A stretch of 64,000 bases of DNA from Enterobacteriaceae bacterium RIT714 (GTDB lineage: Bacteria; Pseudomonadota; Gammaproteobacteria; Enterobacterales; Enterobacteriaceae), in contig WJYB01000001.1 of NCBI GenBank assembly GCA_009668015.1, positions 558,001-622,000 on the forward strand, written 5' to 3'. The notes beneath the pieces were generated by a model. That model made no database searches. It was not told the DNA's origin and saw only the letters and a program-made list of their open reading frames with translations. Of the stretch, positions 1-10,018 are shown one piece after another. The stretch's first letter is position 1. Each line of letters opens with the position of its first letter. A program made the position numbers and the translations under genes.

Positions 1-436
1 TGAATGGGCAACCGGCGATGCAGTAGCCACACCCGATGCAGTTGTCCTGCTGAAAATCGACGATACCATTGGCATACTGAATAATTGCACCGGCCGACGG
101 GCAGGCTTTCAGACAGCCAGGATCCTCGCAGTGCATGCAGCCATCTTTACGGATCAGCCACTCAAGCTTGCCGTTTTGATCGGTTTCGCTAAAACGCATG
201 ACCGTCCAGGATTTAGCGCTTAAATCCGCCGGATTATCGTAAACGCCAACGCAGTGCCCGACCTCATCGCGAATATCATTCCACTCTGAACAGGCGACCT
301 GGCAGGCTTTGCAGCCCACGCAGGAAGAGACATCAATCAGCTTAGCCACTTCCGCCTTGTAATCCCGCGCACGAGGCGCGGGAGTCATGGAGTTGGTCGC
401 GGAGCGTTTGATAATGTCTTGTGTTTCCATTGCCAT
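1..436 (-). CDS. fdnH: Formate dehydrogenase-N iron-sulfur (beta) subunit FdnH, 3' end outside window
   Basis: This is the electron-transfer subunit of periplasm-facing formate dehydrogenase-N. It passes electrons from FdnG to the cytochrome b subunit FdnI through four [4Fe-4S] clusters. The visible N-terminal ~145 residues begin [16 protein letters not shown] and contain ferredoxin-type cysteine clusters ([11 protein letters not shown], then CMHCEDPGC and [11 protein letters not shown]). The start is the ATG at 436-434, preceded by AGGAG and 11 bases after the fdnG stop, so the two genes are translated from one fdnGHI message. The rest of the gene and fdnI lie to the left of the window. Identity is close to certain from the residue-level match to E. 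coli FdnH. Confidence 0.96.
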   Translation of the reverse strand, partial: MAMETQDIIKRSATNSMTPAPRARDYKAEVAKLIDVSSCVGCKACQVACSEWNDIRDEVGHCVGVYDNPADLSAKSWTVMRFSETDQNGKLEWLIRKDGCMHCEDPGCLKACPSAGAIIQYANGIVDFQQDNCIGCGYCIAGCPF

Positions 437-447
437 TGTAGCGCTCC

Positions 448-3400
448 TTACGCTTTCTCGATGTTAACCAGAAACGCCTTATATTCCGGCGTTTGCGAGT
501 TGGAATCGCCGACGTTTGGCGTCAGGGTATTGGCGAGATAACCTTTCTGCGCCACCCCTTCAAAGCCCCAGTGCAGCGGGATCCCCACGGTTTCCACCTG
601 CTGACCATTCACCTGAAGCGTTTGCAGGCGACGGGTCACCACCGCCACGGCGCGAATAAAGCCGCGTTTACTGCTCACCTTCACGCGATCGCCATTCGCG
701 ATCCCCTTCGCACTGGCCAGCGTCTCGCTGATTTCGACAAACTGTTCCGGCTGCGCAATGGCATTGAGCCGCGCGTGCTTGGTCCAGGTATGGAAATGTT
801 CAGTCAGACGATAAGTGGTCCCGACGTACGGGAACTTATCTTTCTTACCTAAACGCAACGCATCGTCTTCATACAGGCGAACGACCGGGCTTGACACTAC
901 ATTCGGATGCAGCGGATTAGTTCCCAGCGGCGTTTCCATCGGTTCGTAATGTTCCGGGAAGGGTCCTTCCGCCAGCTTATCGAGGGCAAACAGACGACCC
1001 AGCCCTTCTGGCTGCATGATAAATGGCCCGGTGGCGCTGCCCGGCGCGGCGGTATTAAAGTCCGGGATATCGTTCCCGGTCCATTTCGTCCCGTTCCACG
1101 CGATCAGCATTCGCTTCGGATCCCACGGCTTACCGTTAATATCCGCAGAAGCGCGGTTATACAGCACCCGTCGGTTCATCGGCCACGCCCAGGCCCAGCC
1201 CAGCGTATTGCCTAATCCGGATGGATCGGCGTTATCGCGGTTGGCCATCTGGTTGCCCTGCTCGGTCCAGCTTCCGGCGTAGATCCAGCAGGATGATGCC
1301 GTCGAGCCGTCATCACGCAGCAGCGCAAAGCTGTTCAGCAGCTGGCCTTTCTTCGCCAGCAGCGTGCCGTTCGCATCAAAGAGATCTGCCAGCGCATAGC
1401 CGTTGTTCTCTTTGGCCACTTCCTCCGACTCCGGATGATCCGGGCGCTTATAGTCCCAGCTCATTTTCAGCAGAGGCTCAGCGCCTTTGCCGCCTTCGTT
1501 GCGATACATATCGCGCAGGCGATGGTAAATGCCGGCAAGAATTTCGCCGTCATTACGCGCTTCACCCGGTGCATCTTGCCCTTTCCAGTGCCACTGCAGC
1601 CAGCGACCGGAGTTAGCGATAGACCCGTCTTCTTCCGCAAAACAGGTCGATGGCAGACGGAATACTTCAGTCTGAATCGACGCCGTATCCACATCGTTCA
1701 TTTCACCGTGGTTCTGCCAGAAGTTAGAGGTTTCTGTCACCAGCGGATCAATCACCACCATGTATTTCAGCTTGCTTAAGCTGCGGACAACTTTGTTTTT
1801 ATCCGGGAAGGAGGCGACCGGGTTAAAGCCCTGGCAGATATAGCCGGTGACGTTGCCCTTATCCATCATGTTGAAATACTTGATGACGTCGTAAGCCTGG
1901 TCCCATTTCGGCAACCACTCATAGCCCCAGTCATTCTCTTTCTGCGCCGCATCGCCGTAGAAAGATTTCATCAGGCTGACAAAGAACTTCGGATAGTTGC
2001 TCCAGTAGTTCACCTGATCGGGCAACGTCGCTTTTGGCGTGTTAGCCGCCAGATAGCTCTGGAGATCGGTCTGTTTTTCCGAAGGCAGCGTCAGATAACC
2101 GGTCAGACTGGTGGAGAGCAGGCCGAGATCGGTCAGGCCCTGAATATTCGAGTGACCACGCAGCGCATTCACGCCGCCGCCGGCCATCCCCATATTCCCC
2201 AGCAACAGCTGGATCATCGCCATGGTACGGATGTTCTGCGCACCCACCGTGTGCTGCGTCCAGCCCAGCGCATACAGGAACGTGGTGGTTCTGTCCGCCG
2301 CACTGGTCGAGGCCAGCACTTCACACACTTTCAGGAAATCGGCTTTTGGCGTACCGCAAATGTTTTCCACGACGTCCGGCGTATAACGGGAAACGTGCTG
2401 TTTCAGCAGGTTCCATACGCAGCGCGGATCGGTCAGGGTTTCATCGCGTTTGGCATAGCCATTTTCATCGAACTGATAGTTCCAGCTCGATTTATCATAC
2501 TGACGTTTGTTCTCGTCATAGCCGCTGAACAGCCCGTCATCAAAGGCAAAATCGTCCCGCACCAGCAGATTGGCGTTGGTGTAGTGTTTAACGTACTCGG
2601 CGTTGATTTTGTCGTTTTCAATCAGATACAGCAGTACGCCGGACAGGAAAGTAATGTCCGTACCGGAGCGAATCGGCGCATAGATATCCGCCACCGAAGC
2701 CGTACGTGTAAAACGCGGATCGACGACGATCAGCGTGGCGTCGTTATTGTTTTTGGCTTCCATCGCCCAGCGGAATCCCACCGGATGGGCTTCGGCAGCG
2801 TTACCGCCCATCACCACCACGACGTTAGCGTTTTTGATATCAACCCAGTGGTTGGTCATCGCACCGCGACCAAATGTTGGAGCAAGACTTGCTACCGTTG
2901 GTCCGTGTCAGACGCGCGCCTGGTTATCAACCGCCAGCATGCCGAGGGAGCGCACAAATTTTTGCGTCAGCATGCCCGTTTCATTACTCGCCGCAGAGGC
3001 ACAAAGCATCCCGGTGGAGAGCCAGCGATTGACCGTAACGCCCTGCTCATTCTTCTCAACGAAGTTGGCGTCGCGGTCATCTTTCATTAATTTAGCGATG
3101 CGGGTGAAGGCATCATTCCAGGAAATACGCTGCCATTTATCAGAGCCTGGCGCACGATATTCCGGGTAACGCAGACGGTTGTCGCTGTGGACATAATCCA
3201 GCAGACCCGCGCCTTTCGGGCAGAGCGCCCCGCGGCTCACCGGATGATCCGCATCCCCTTCGATATGATAAATCGCTTCTTTGGCGTTCTTCGCGCCATC
3301 GCCCAGGCTATACATTAGTAGCCCGCATCCCACGGAGCAGTATGTGCAGGTGTTACGGATCTCTTTGGCACGCAGCAGTTTATAGTTGCGCGATTGAGCC

Positions 3401-3495
3401 AGCGCCATTTTGGGCATAAATCCCAGTGCAGCAGCTGTTGTTCCGGCCATACCGCCCGCGCAGATTTTAAAAAACTTTCTGCGGCTGACGTCCAT
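448..3495 (-). CDS. fdnG: Formate dehydrogenase-N selenocysteine-containing alpha subunit FdnG
   Basis: This catalytic subunit oxidises formate at a molybdenum bis-MGD centre and feeds electrons to nitrate respiration. The reading frame is interrupted only by an in-frame TGA (2910-2908) at codon 196, after ARV and before [10 protein letters not shown]. This is the known selenocysteine site of FdnG. Reading through gives 1015 residues, the family length. Residues 4-9 (SRRKFF) followed by a hydrophobic stretch and an ALA site near 33 form a twin-arginine signal. C50, C53, C57 and C92 bind a [4Fe-4S] cluster. The ribosome site GAGGACA precedes the ATG. It is first in the fdnGHI operon and divergent from yddG. 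A plain frame caller splits it into two false genes. Confidence 0.97.
2879..2910 (-). promoter_or_regulatory. Selenocysteine codon and bacterial SECIS hairpin in fdnG
   Basis: The UGA codon is at 2910-2908. Starting 12 bases after it, the mRNA can fold as GG, bulged U, AGCAA, loop GUC, UUGCU, CC (2896-2879). The bulged U and the GU in the apical loop are the features recognised by SelB in the fdhF and fdnG SECIS elements. The fold was drawn by eye from the sequence; function follows from the known family. Confidence 0.85.
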
Positions 3496-3558
3496 TGTTG
3501 TCCTCGTTATATAAATAAGACTTCGCGCCGCAAACTATCAGCAAAGCCCCTGTTTTAT

Positions 3559-3572
3559 TTGCGTCAAATCAA
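3559..3572 (-). promoter_or_regulatory. Candidate FNR box upstream of fdnG
   Basis: On the minus strand this reads TTGATTTGACGCAA. The first half matches the FNR half-site TTGAT exactly and the second half (CGCAA against ATCAA) matches three of five bases. It lies 64-77 bases before the fdnG start. E. coli fdnG is FNR- and NarL-activated, so a site here is expected. The assignment is by eye. Confidence 0.4.
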
Positions 3573-3717
3573 TCTCATCAATCATCGCCCCCTTAATAGT
3601 CAGTCCTGGCGGGTTTGATTAATCCTTTTGAGTTAGCCACCGGCAGATTCATTCGCCGCCCCGCCCGAAAGAGTGCTATAAATTTGCCCCTGAATTGAGA
3701 TGCCTGTGGAAACCGTG

Positions 3718-4605
3718 ATGGATAAAAAAAGAGCAACACTGATTGGCCTGGCTGCGATTGTATTATGGAGCACGATGGTGGGGCTGATTCGTGGGGTGAG
3801 TGAAGGACTTGGCCCGGTAGGCGGTGCGGCCATGATTTATACCCTCAGTGGTTTACTCTGTTTATTGACCGTCGGATTTCCCGATATCAGACGCTTCTCA
3901 AAGGGCTATCTTATTGCCGGTAGCGTGTTGTTTGTCAGCTATGAAATATGCCTCGCGCTTTCGCTGGGTTATGCCAACACCCGGCATCAGGCAATAGAAG
4001 TGGGAATGGTCAATTATCTGTGGCCAAGCCTGACGATTGTGTTTGCCATTCTGTTTAATGGTCAAAAATCGAACCTGTGGGTGATCCCCGGATTATTGAT
4101 TTCGCTCGTGGGCGTGGCCTGGGTCGTCGGCGGTGAACAAGGACTGCATATTGATGAGATTATCAGCAATATTGTTTCAAATCCCCTGAGCTATGGGCTG
4201 GCATTTGCGGGTGCATTTATTTGGGCGATTTACTGCACGGTAACCACTAAATATGCCAAAGGCCAGAACGGCATCACGCTGTTTGTATTGCTCACCGCGC
4301 TGACGCTGTGGCTGAAATTTGCGTTCAGCGATCAGCCTGAAATGGTGTTTAGTTTTCCGGTGGTCATTAAGCTGTTGATGTGCGGTATTGCGCTGGGCTT
4401 TGGCTACGCGTCGTGGAATATTGGCATTCTGCATGGCAATGTTTCGGTGCTGGCCACCACCTCCTATTTCACCCCTGTCCTCTCGGCCGCGCTGGCCGCT
4501 GTTCTGCTCAACGCCCCGCTCTCCTTCACGTTCTGGCAAGGGGCGCTGATGGTGTGTGCGGGTTCCCTGCTGTGCTGGTATGCCACGCGAAATAAGCGCC
4601 AATAA
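3718..4605 (+). CDS. yddG: Aromatic amino acid exporter YddG (DMT/EamA family)
   Basis: This inner-membrane exporter of aromatic amino acids (and, in Salmonella, methyl viologen) has ten predicted membrane spans in two EamA repeats. Residues such as WSTMVGLIRGVSEGLGPVGG and HQAIEVGMVNYLWPS match E. coli YddG. I chose the ATG at 3718 (MDKKRATLIG, 295 residues) because it aligns with the E. coli start. An in-frame ATG at 3700 would add six residues with a weaker ribosome site. It is divergent from fdnG and followed by a good terminator. In Salmonella, yddG, ompD and smvA act together in methyl viologen efflux, and all three genes are present in this window. Confidence 0.95.
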   Translation: MDKKRATLIGLAAIVLWSTMVGLIRGVSEGLGPVGGAAMIYTLSGLLCLLTVGFPDIRRFSKGYLIAGSVLFVSYEICLALSLGYANTRHQAIEVGMVNYLWPSLTIVFAILFNGQKSNLWVIPGLLISLVGVAWVVGGEQGLHIDEIISNIVSNPLSYGLAFAGAFIWAIYCTVTTKYAKGQNGITLFVLLTALTLWLKFAFSDQPEMVFSFPVVIKLLMCGIALGFGYASWNIGILHGNVSVLATTSYFTPVLSAALAAVLLNAPLSFTFWQGALMVCAGSLLCWYATRNKRQ

Positions 4606-4611
4606 TCTGCC

Positions 4612-4640
4612 GGCGGAGGATTTCCCTCCGCGGTTTTATT
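4612..4640 (+). terminator. Rho-independent terminator of yddG
   Basis: The stem GCGGAGG (4613-4619) pairs with CCTCCGC (4625-4631) around a five-base loop and is followed by GGTTTTATT. It starts 7 bases after the yddG stop. Confidence 0.75.
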
Positions 4641-5226
4641 CAGCCGCGCCTTAAAATGTGATCGTGCGTCAGAATATTCATTTATTACATCGTGTTTACA
4701 TTTAAAATCTGTTTATATTCTCCCTGCTGTAACGTCTTCTTACATTGTTATTGACATAAACTGACAACGCACGGGAATTAATAACCTTAAAATAATCCCG
4801 CCATATATAACCAGGCGCGCAATAGTTTATCACTAAACATTTCACTAAACCCTGCCTGTTTCCCACCCTCCTGTTTCATAACCTGCTGTTTTAACGCAAT
4901 GAAATTAATCAAATTAGCCTGATGCATCCGTTATCACTGATAATCACCTGCCACAATTAAAACTCAACAAAACTATATAGAGATTAATGATAATTAACCG
5001 GAAATAATATTTAAAAGCATAAGAAATAAACAATCCTGCGTTATTTCGGCTGTTTAATCCGATCTCCATCACACTCCTTGAAATTATAGGTAATAATTTG
5101 AAACTTATTATTGAAAGGAAGCGACAAGAATTTTAAAAATAGCCTGCCATTGACGAACGACTTCGTTTAGAAAACGTTTATGAATGGCTCAGGAAATACC
5201 CAAAGAAAATTATAAGGATTATTAGA
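4641..5226. other. Long AT-rich regulatory region upstream of the porin gene
   Basis: These 586 bases hold no credible gene. They are strongly AT-rich and contain OmpR-like TTTACA...TTTATATTC sequence near 4694-4720. A possible promoter is TTGAAA (5111-5116), 17 bases, TAAAAA (5134-5139). This would give a 5' leader of about 80 bases, similar to the short leader of Salmonella ompD. Any OmpR or small-RNA site assignment here is tentative. Confidence 0.5.
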
Positions 5227-6327
5227 ATGAAACTTAAATTAGTTGCAGTGGCAGTGACTACCCTGTTGGCGGCCGGTGCGGTAAATGCTGCCGAAGTATT
5301 TAACAAAGACGGTAACAAGCTGGATCTGTACGGTAAAGTAACAGGTCTGCACTATTTCTCTGACGACACCAGCAACGACGGCGACAAAACTTACGTGCGT
5401 CTGGGCTTCAAAGGTGAAACTCAGATCAACGACCAGCTGATCGGTTACGGTCAGTGGGAATATGAGTTCAAAGGCAATAACGACGAATCCAACGGCGATG
5501 ATGGCAACAAAACGCGTCTGGCGTTCGCGGGTCTGAAATTCAACGAATTCGGCTCTTTCGACTACGGTCGTAACTACGGTGTGGCATACGACATCGGCGC
5601 ATGGACCGACGTACTGCCAGAATTCGGCGGTGACACCTGGACTCAGACTGACGTCTTCATGACCGGCCGTACTACCGGCGTGGCAACCTACCGTAACAAC
5701 GACTTCTTCGGTCTGGTGGACGGCCTGAACTTTGCGGCCCAGTACCAGGGTAAAAACGATCGTACCAACGACAATAACTACGGCGCTGACATCAGCAAAG
5801 CGAACGGCGATGGCTGGGGTCTGTCCTCAACTTATGAATTCGACGGTTTTGCAGCAGGTGCAACCTATGCAAAATCTGACCGTACTGATGAGCAGGTTCG
5901 CGCAGCGGCAGTCAACTCTCTGAATGCGTCCGGTGACAATGCCGAAGTTTGGGCTGCGGGTCTGAAATACGATGCGAACAACATCTACCTGGCGACCACC
6001 TATTCCGAAACGCGTAACATGACGACGTTCGGTAAAGACTACATTTCGAACAAAGCACAGAACTTCGAAATGGTGGCGCAGTACCAGTTCGACTTCGGCC
6101 TGCGTCCGTCCGTGGCTTACCTGAAATCCAAAGGTAAAGACATCGAAAATTACGGCGACCAGGATCTGGTTGAATACATCGAAGTGGGCGCAACCTACTA
6201 CTTCAACAAAAACATGTCTACCTACGTTGATTACAAAATCAACCTGCTGGACGACAACAAATTCACCAACGATGCGAAAATCGCGACCGACAACATCGTT
6301 GCACTGGGTCTGACCTACCAGTTCTAA
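5227..6327 (+). CDS. ompD: OmpD/NmpC-type general porin (OmpC/OmpF family)
   Basis: This 366-residue outer-membrane trimeric porin is a 16-strand beta-barrel that admits small hydrophilic solutes. A signal peptide (residues 1-21, ending AVNA before AEVFNKDG) precedes the typical start [17 protein letters not shown]. The constriction-loop L3 region has [11 protein letters not shown], and the protein ends in the C-terminal phenylalanine (LTYQF) required by the BAM complex. AAGGA lies 8 bases before the ATG. OmpC, OmpF, OmpN and PhoE are close paralogs. I name it OmpD because it follows yddG, as in Salmonella. It stands alone, with its own terminator. Confidence 0.85.
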   Translation: MKLKLVAVAVTTLLAAGAVNAAEVFNKDGNKLDLYGKVTGLHYFSDDTSNDGDKTYVRLGFKGETQINDQLIGYGQWEYEFKGNNDESNGDDGNKTRLAFAGLKFNEFGSFDYGRNYGVAYDIGAWTDVLPEFGGDTWTQTDVFMTGRTTGVATYRNNDFFGLVDGLNFAAQYQGKNDRTNDNNYGADISKANGDGWGLSSTYEFDGFAAGATYAKSDRTDEQVRAAAVNSLNASGDNAEVWAAGLKYDANNIYLATTYSETRNMTTFGKDYISNKAQNFEMVAQYQFDFGLRPSVAYLKSKGKDIENYGDQDLVEYIEVGATYYFNKNMSTYVDYKINLLDDNKFTNDAKIATDNIVALGLTYQF

Positions 6328-6345
6328 GAATTTGTCTGTTAAAGA

Positions 6346-6372
6346 GGCCAGCCCTTGCGGCTGGCTTTTTTT
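6346..6372 (+). terminator. Rho-independent terminator of the porin gene
   Basis: GCCAGCC (6347-6353) and GGCTGGC (6359-6365) pair around CTTGC and are followed by seven T residues. It begins about 20 bases after the porin stop. Confidence 0.9.
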
Positions 6373-6406
6373 GTCGCGGTCACCTGGCGTGATAAAGGAG
6401 TACGCC

Positions 6407-6847
6407 ATGCAACGTTATACTGGACGCTGTTTATGTGGGATGAGCCATTTCAGCGTGAACATCGACGCCCTCGATGTGTATGCCTGCCACTGCACCCTGT
6501 GCCAGAAATGGTCGGGTGGAATTGCCATGTATCTGGAAACTCAGGGCAAACCCGACGTGGAACAAGGCTCGATAGCCCCGTCACACTTTTCCTCTTCCGC
6601 TCGTGGTGAACGCTGGTTTTGTCCCGGCTGCGGCTGCCCGCTATGGTTTGAGCTCACCCCAACCGGTCGCTATTTTGTGCCGTGGACGCTGCTGGAGTTG
6701 AACGAAGACGAGCGCCGTCGGCTGGTGCTGGCCGCCGAAATTTACACGGAAACACAACCGGCCTTCTGGCGACTCACCGGCCAATACGCCCGATTCAGCG
6801 GCACCGAGATCGAAGCGCTGGACAAGATCTGCTCATTTACGTCGTAG
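6407..6847 (+). CDS. GFA-family zinc-binding protein (glutathione-dependent formaldehyde-activating-like)
   Basis: This protein of 146 residues has the GFA/Mss4-like zinc fold: C8 and C10 (GRCLCG), C27/C29/C32 (CHCTLC) and C72/C75/C77 (CPGCGC). The family is named for glutathione-dependent formaldehyde-activating enzyme, but most members have no proven reaction. I chose the ATG at 6407 because AAGGAG lies six bases upstream. A longer frame would start inside the porin terminator. It converges on the LysR gene and overlaps its end by 11 bases. The substrate is unknown. Confidence 0.8.
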   Translation: MQRYTGRCLCGMSHFSVNIDALDVYACHCTLCQKWSGGIAMYLETQGKPDVEQGSIAPSHFSSSARGERWFCPGCGCPLWFELTPTGRYFVPWTLLELNEDERRRLVLAAEIYTETQPAFWRLTGQYARFSGTEIEALDKICSFTS

Positions 6848-7781
6848 CCTCACTGCTGCCCGCCGCGCGGCGCAGCCAGGATTGCAGCAGCTTGCCGTCC
6901 TGCGTCATCTCGGAATCCTGACGGACGCACAGGTAATAGTCGCGCCCGTCCTCGATGGCCGCATCAAATATTTTGACCAGTTCGCCGTTTTCAAGATACG
7001 GCGCGATCAACGGCTCGCGCATCAGCGCACATCCCAGCCCGGCCTGCACGCCTGCCAGCGTCAGCAAACCGTCCTCAAACATCGGCCCGCTGCGGCGCGG
7101 CGGTCGTTTAACGCCCTGCTGGATAAACCACTGCTGCCAGGTGCTGCGTTCTTCATCGTGCAGCAGCGGCATTTGCAGCAGCTGTTCCGGGGTATCAATA
7201 TGTCCATGTACGCGTAAAAATGCGCGGCTACACACCGGCACCATCTGACCGGAAATCAGCTTTTCGCTTTGATAGCCCGCCCACTGACCGTTACCAAAGC
7301 GAATCGACATATCTGACGCGTCGCTCAGGTAGTTTCGGTGGTTGGCATACACCACATTGATCTCGGTTTGCGGGTTAGCCCGCATAAACGCCGGCAGACG
7401 TGGAATAAACCATCCCATCCCAAACAGCGGGATCAGGCTGATCGTCACCTGCCGGGTCTGCGCCTGCTCCACCAGATGTTCCGTCGCCTGACGCAGGACG
7501 TTAAACGCCGCGCGGATGGAGCGGTAATAGTCTCGTCCCTGCTGGCTCAGGATCAGCCTGCGCCCCTGGCGCTCGGTGAGCGGCATTTGCAGATAACCTT
7601 CCAGCACCTTGAGCTGATGACTGACCGCCGAAGGCGAAATCGCCATCTCCTGCGCCGCCTGTGTCACGCTGCCTAATCGCGCTATCGCCTCGAAAGCGCG
7701 TACCGCTCGCAACGGAGGATCGTTCGCCAGACGGCTCTCGGCATACGCAGGCAGCCCTGGTGATTGTTCTGTTTTATTCAT
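6837..7781 (-). CDS. LysR-family regulator (GcvA-like), divergent from the ATC/amino-acid uptake operon
   Basis: This 314-residue regulator has an N-terminal winged helix-turn-helix (about residues 24-83, with GSVTQAAQEMAISPSAVSHQ) and a LysR substrate-binding domain. It resembles the GcvA/AmpR branch. It is divergent from the ABC/hydrolase operon across about 170 AT-rich bases, the usual arrangement for a LysR activator and its target. A candidate LysR-type dyad ATTTT-N13-AAAAT lies at 7817-7839 in that gap. The inducer is unknown. A ligand of the operon, such as a thiazoline or carbamoyl amino acid, is an inference from position. Confidence 0.85.
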   Translation of the reverse strand: MNKTEQSPGLPAYAESRLANDPPLRAVRAFEAIARLGSVTQAAQEMAISPSAVSHQLKVLEGYLQMPLTERQGRRLILSQQGRDYYRSIRAAFNVLRQATEHLVEQAQTRQVTISLIPLFGMGWFIPRLPAFMRANPQTEINVVYANHRNYLSDASDMSIRFGNGQWAGYQSEKLISGQMVPVCSRAFLRVHGHIDTPEQLLQMPLLHDEERSTWQQWFIQQGVKRPPRRSGPMFEDGLLTLAGVQAGLGCALMREPLIAPYLENGELVKIFDAAIEDGRDYYLCVRQDSEMTQDGKLLQSWLRRAAGSSEATT

Positions 7782-7952
7782 ATGTTGATTTCATTGGTGT
7801 GTTAGCGCACAACGGCATTTTCACTATTCTCTTTAAAATCATCGCGATAAATCAATCTCTAAATATCATAAGAAATAATATATGCGTATTTTACAATTTA
7901 ATTCAATTATTGGATGTTACCCGCTGAAAGAGCAATTTGTCGGGTAGGAACG

Positions 7953-8903
7953 TTGGACACTCTCATACAACAACTGATCAATGGCGTCATGCTGGGCAGC
8001 ATCTACGCCCTGATCGCGCTGGGCTATACCATGGTGTATGGCATTTTGCGCATTATTAACTTTGCCCACGGCGATATTCTGATGGTCGGCGCGCTCACCA
8101 CGCTGTCGGCGATTAACGCCCTCAACAACACGTTTCCGCACATGCCGCTGCTGTTACAGCTGGGCTTCGCACTGGCGATCGCGATGGCGGTCTGTGCGCT
8201 GCTGGCGATGGCGGTCGAACGCTTCGCCTATCGTCGGCTGCGCAACGCGCCGCGTCTGGCACCGCTGATCTCCGGCATCGGCGTGTCGGTGTTACTGCAA
8301 ACCGTGGCGATGATTATCTGGACCCGCAACCCGCTGATGTTCCCGCAAATCCTGCCTATGGACCCGATTGCCGTGACCTCCGGCAGCGAGGCACACCCGC
8401 CGGCCATTGTGACCGTCACCGGCATCGTGACCGTGGCGCTGGCGCTGATTGTGATGACCGCACTCTGGCTGTTGGTGGAATACACCCGTCTCGGGCGCGG
8501 GATGCGCGCGGTGGCGGAAAATCCGCGTGTCGCCACGCTGATGGGCGTCAACCCGAACGCCATCATCACCCTGACCTTTGCCATCGGAGGCATTTTTGCC
8601 GCACTCGCGGGCGTCATGATGGCCAGCAACTACGGCAACGCCAGCTTCTCAATGGGTTTTTTACCCGGCATTAAAGCCTTTACCGCCGCGGTGCTGGGAG
8701 GAATTGGCAATATTCGCGGCGCAATGATTGGCGGGATCCTGCTCGGCATTATCGAAGCCCTCGGCGCTGGCTATCTTGGCGAGCTGACCAACGGGGTGTT
8801 TGGCAGCAACTATCAGGATGTCTTCGCGTTCATCGTGCTGATCCTGGTATTGGTCTTCCGTCCGGCAGGTCTTCTGGGCGAACGCGTGGCGCACAGGGCC
8901 TAG
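7953..8903 (+). CDS. Branched-chain-type ABC importer permease, LivH family
   Basis: This is the first membrane subunit of a hydrophobic/branched-chain amino acid (HAAT) importer. It has about eight hydrophobic spans and LivH hallmarks such as YTMVYGILRIINFAHGD and AVLGGIGNIRGAMIGG. The start is a judgement. The TTG at 7953 gives MDTLIQQLINGVMLGSIYAL, the normal LivH N-terminus, with TAGGAA just upstream. An ATG at 7914 would add 13 unusual residues and lacks a ribosome site. It is first in a seven-gene operon with the LivM, LivG, LivF and LivK homologs. Confidence 0.88.
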   Translation: MDTLIQQLINGVMLGSIYALIALGYTMVYGILRIINFAHGDILMVGALTTLSAINALNNTFPHMPLLLQLGFALAIAMAVCALLAMAVERFAYRRLRNAPRLAPLISGIGVSVLLQTVAMIIWTRNPLMFPQILPMDPIAVTSGSEAHPPAIVTVTGIVTVALALIVMTALWLLVEYTRLGRGMRAVAENPRVATLMGVNPNAIITLTFAIGGIFAALAGVMMASNYGNASFSMGFLPGIKAFTAAVLGGIGNIRGAMIGGILLGIIEALGAGYLGELTNGVFGSNYQDVFAFIVLILVLVFRPAGLLGERVAHRA

Positions 8904-8911
8904 GAGAAACT

Positions 8912-10018
8912 ATGACAACGGCACAACTACAGGCGCCTGCCACCACACGGCGGTTCTGGTCCGGGATGACTCTGTTTGTCCTCGCACTGCTGATCGCCCC
9001 TGTCGTGGCGAGCCAGCTTGGCGGCAACTACTGGGTGCGGGTCATCGACTTCGCCCTGCTCTACATCATGCTGGCGCTCGGGCTGAACATTGTCGTGGGC
9101 TACACCGGCCTGCTGGATATGGGATTTATTGCCTTCTACGCCGTCGGGGCGTATCTGGCAGCCCTACTGGCGTCGCCGCATCTGCTGGAGACGTTTCCGA
9201 TCCTCGCCGTCTGGTTCCCGGACGGGCTGCACACCTCTTATCTGCTGATTATCCCGATTGCCGCGCTGGTCGCGGCGGTGTGCGGGATTGTCCTTGGCGC
9301 GCCAACGCTGAAACTGCGGGGCGATTATCTGGCGATAGTTACCCTCGGTTTTGGCGAGATCATCCGTATTCTGATGCGTAATCTCGATCGCCCGGTAAAC
9401 ATCACCAACGGCGCGAAAGGCATTACCGGCGTGGATACGCTGAATCTGTTCGGCCTCAAGTTCAGCGGTGTTTATCACTGGTTCGGCGTCAAAGTGCCGG
9501 CCCTGTGGCTTTGGTATTACCTGCTGATGCTGGTCATCGTCGCCATTATTTTTGTCTGCCTGCGCCTGCAACACTCTCGCATTGGCCGCGCCTGGCACGC
9601 CATTCGTGAAGATGAAGACGTGGCGCGGGCGATGGGTATCAATGTGCGCAACTACAAGCTGCTGGCATTTGCGATGGGCGCTTCATTTGGCGGCGTCGCG
9701 GGGGCGCTGTTCGGCGCGTTCCAGGGCTTCGTATCGCCGGAATCCTTCACTCTTCAGGAATCCATTGCCGTGCTGGCGATGGTGGTTCTGGGCGGTATGG
9801 GGCACATCCCCGGGGTGATCCTCGGCGCGGTGCTGCTGACCGCGCTGCCGGAAATCCTGCGCAGCCAGGCGGCCCCGGTCCAGCAGGCGCTGTTTGGCAC
9901 TGTCCTGATTGATCCGGAAATTCTGCGTCAGCTGTTCTACGGCCTGGCTCTGGTGCTGGTGATGCTGCTGCGCCCTTCCGGGATCTGGCCGGTTCGCCAC
10001 AAGGAGGTCAAGGCATGA
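8912..10018 (+). CDS. Branched-chain-type ABC importer permease, LivM family
   Basis: This 368-residue second permease subunit carries the LivM signature YTGLLDMGFIAFYAVGAYLAA and several membrane spans. The coupling region RAWHAIREDEDVARAMGINV contacts the ATPases. It starts 8 bases after the LivH-like stop, behind AGGAGA, and its TGA overlaps the ATG of the next gene (ATGA). It works with the flanking genes to move the solute delivered by the periplasmic protein encoded at 11521. Confidence 0.92.
   Translation: MTTAQLQAPATTRRFWSGMTLFVLALLIAPVVASQLGGNYWVRVIDFALLYIMLALGLNIVVGYTGLLDMGFIAFYAVGAYLAALLASPHLLETFPILAVWFPDGLHTSYLLIIPIAALVAAVCGIVLGAPTLKLRGDYLAIVTLGFGEIIRILMRNLDRPVNITNGAKGITGVDTLNLFGLKFSGVYHWFGVKVPALWLWYYLLMLVIVAIIFVCLRLQHSRIGRAWHAIREDEDVARAMGINVRNYKLLAFAMGASFGGVAGALFGAFQGFVSPESFTLQESIAVLAMVVLGGMGHIPGVILGAVLLTALPEILRSQAAPVQQALFGTVLIDPEILRQLFYGLALVLVMLLRPSGIWPVRHKEVKA

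Noticed and set aside
2152-3090. Plus-strand frame (312 codons) opposite fdnG
   Set aside because: Antisense shadow; spans the selenocysteine region by chance.
448-3495. fdnG as two genes or a frameshifted pseudogene
   Set aside because: The only interruption is a TGA at the known selenocysteine codon with a SECIS hairpin after it; the joined length equals the family length.
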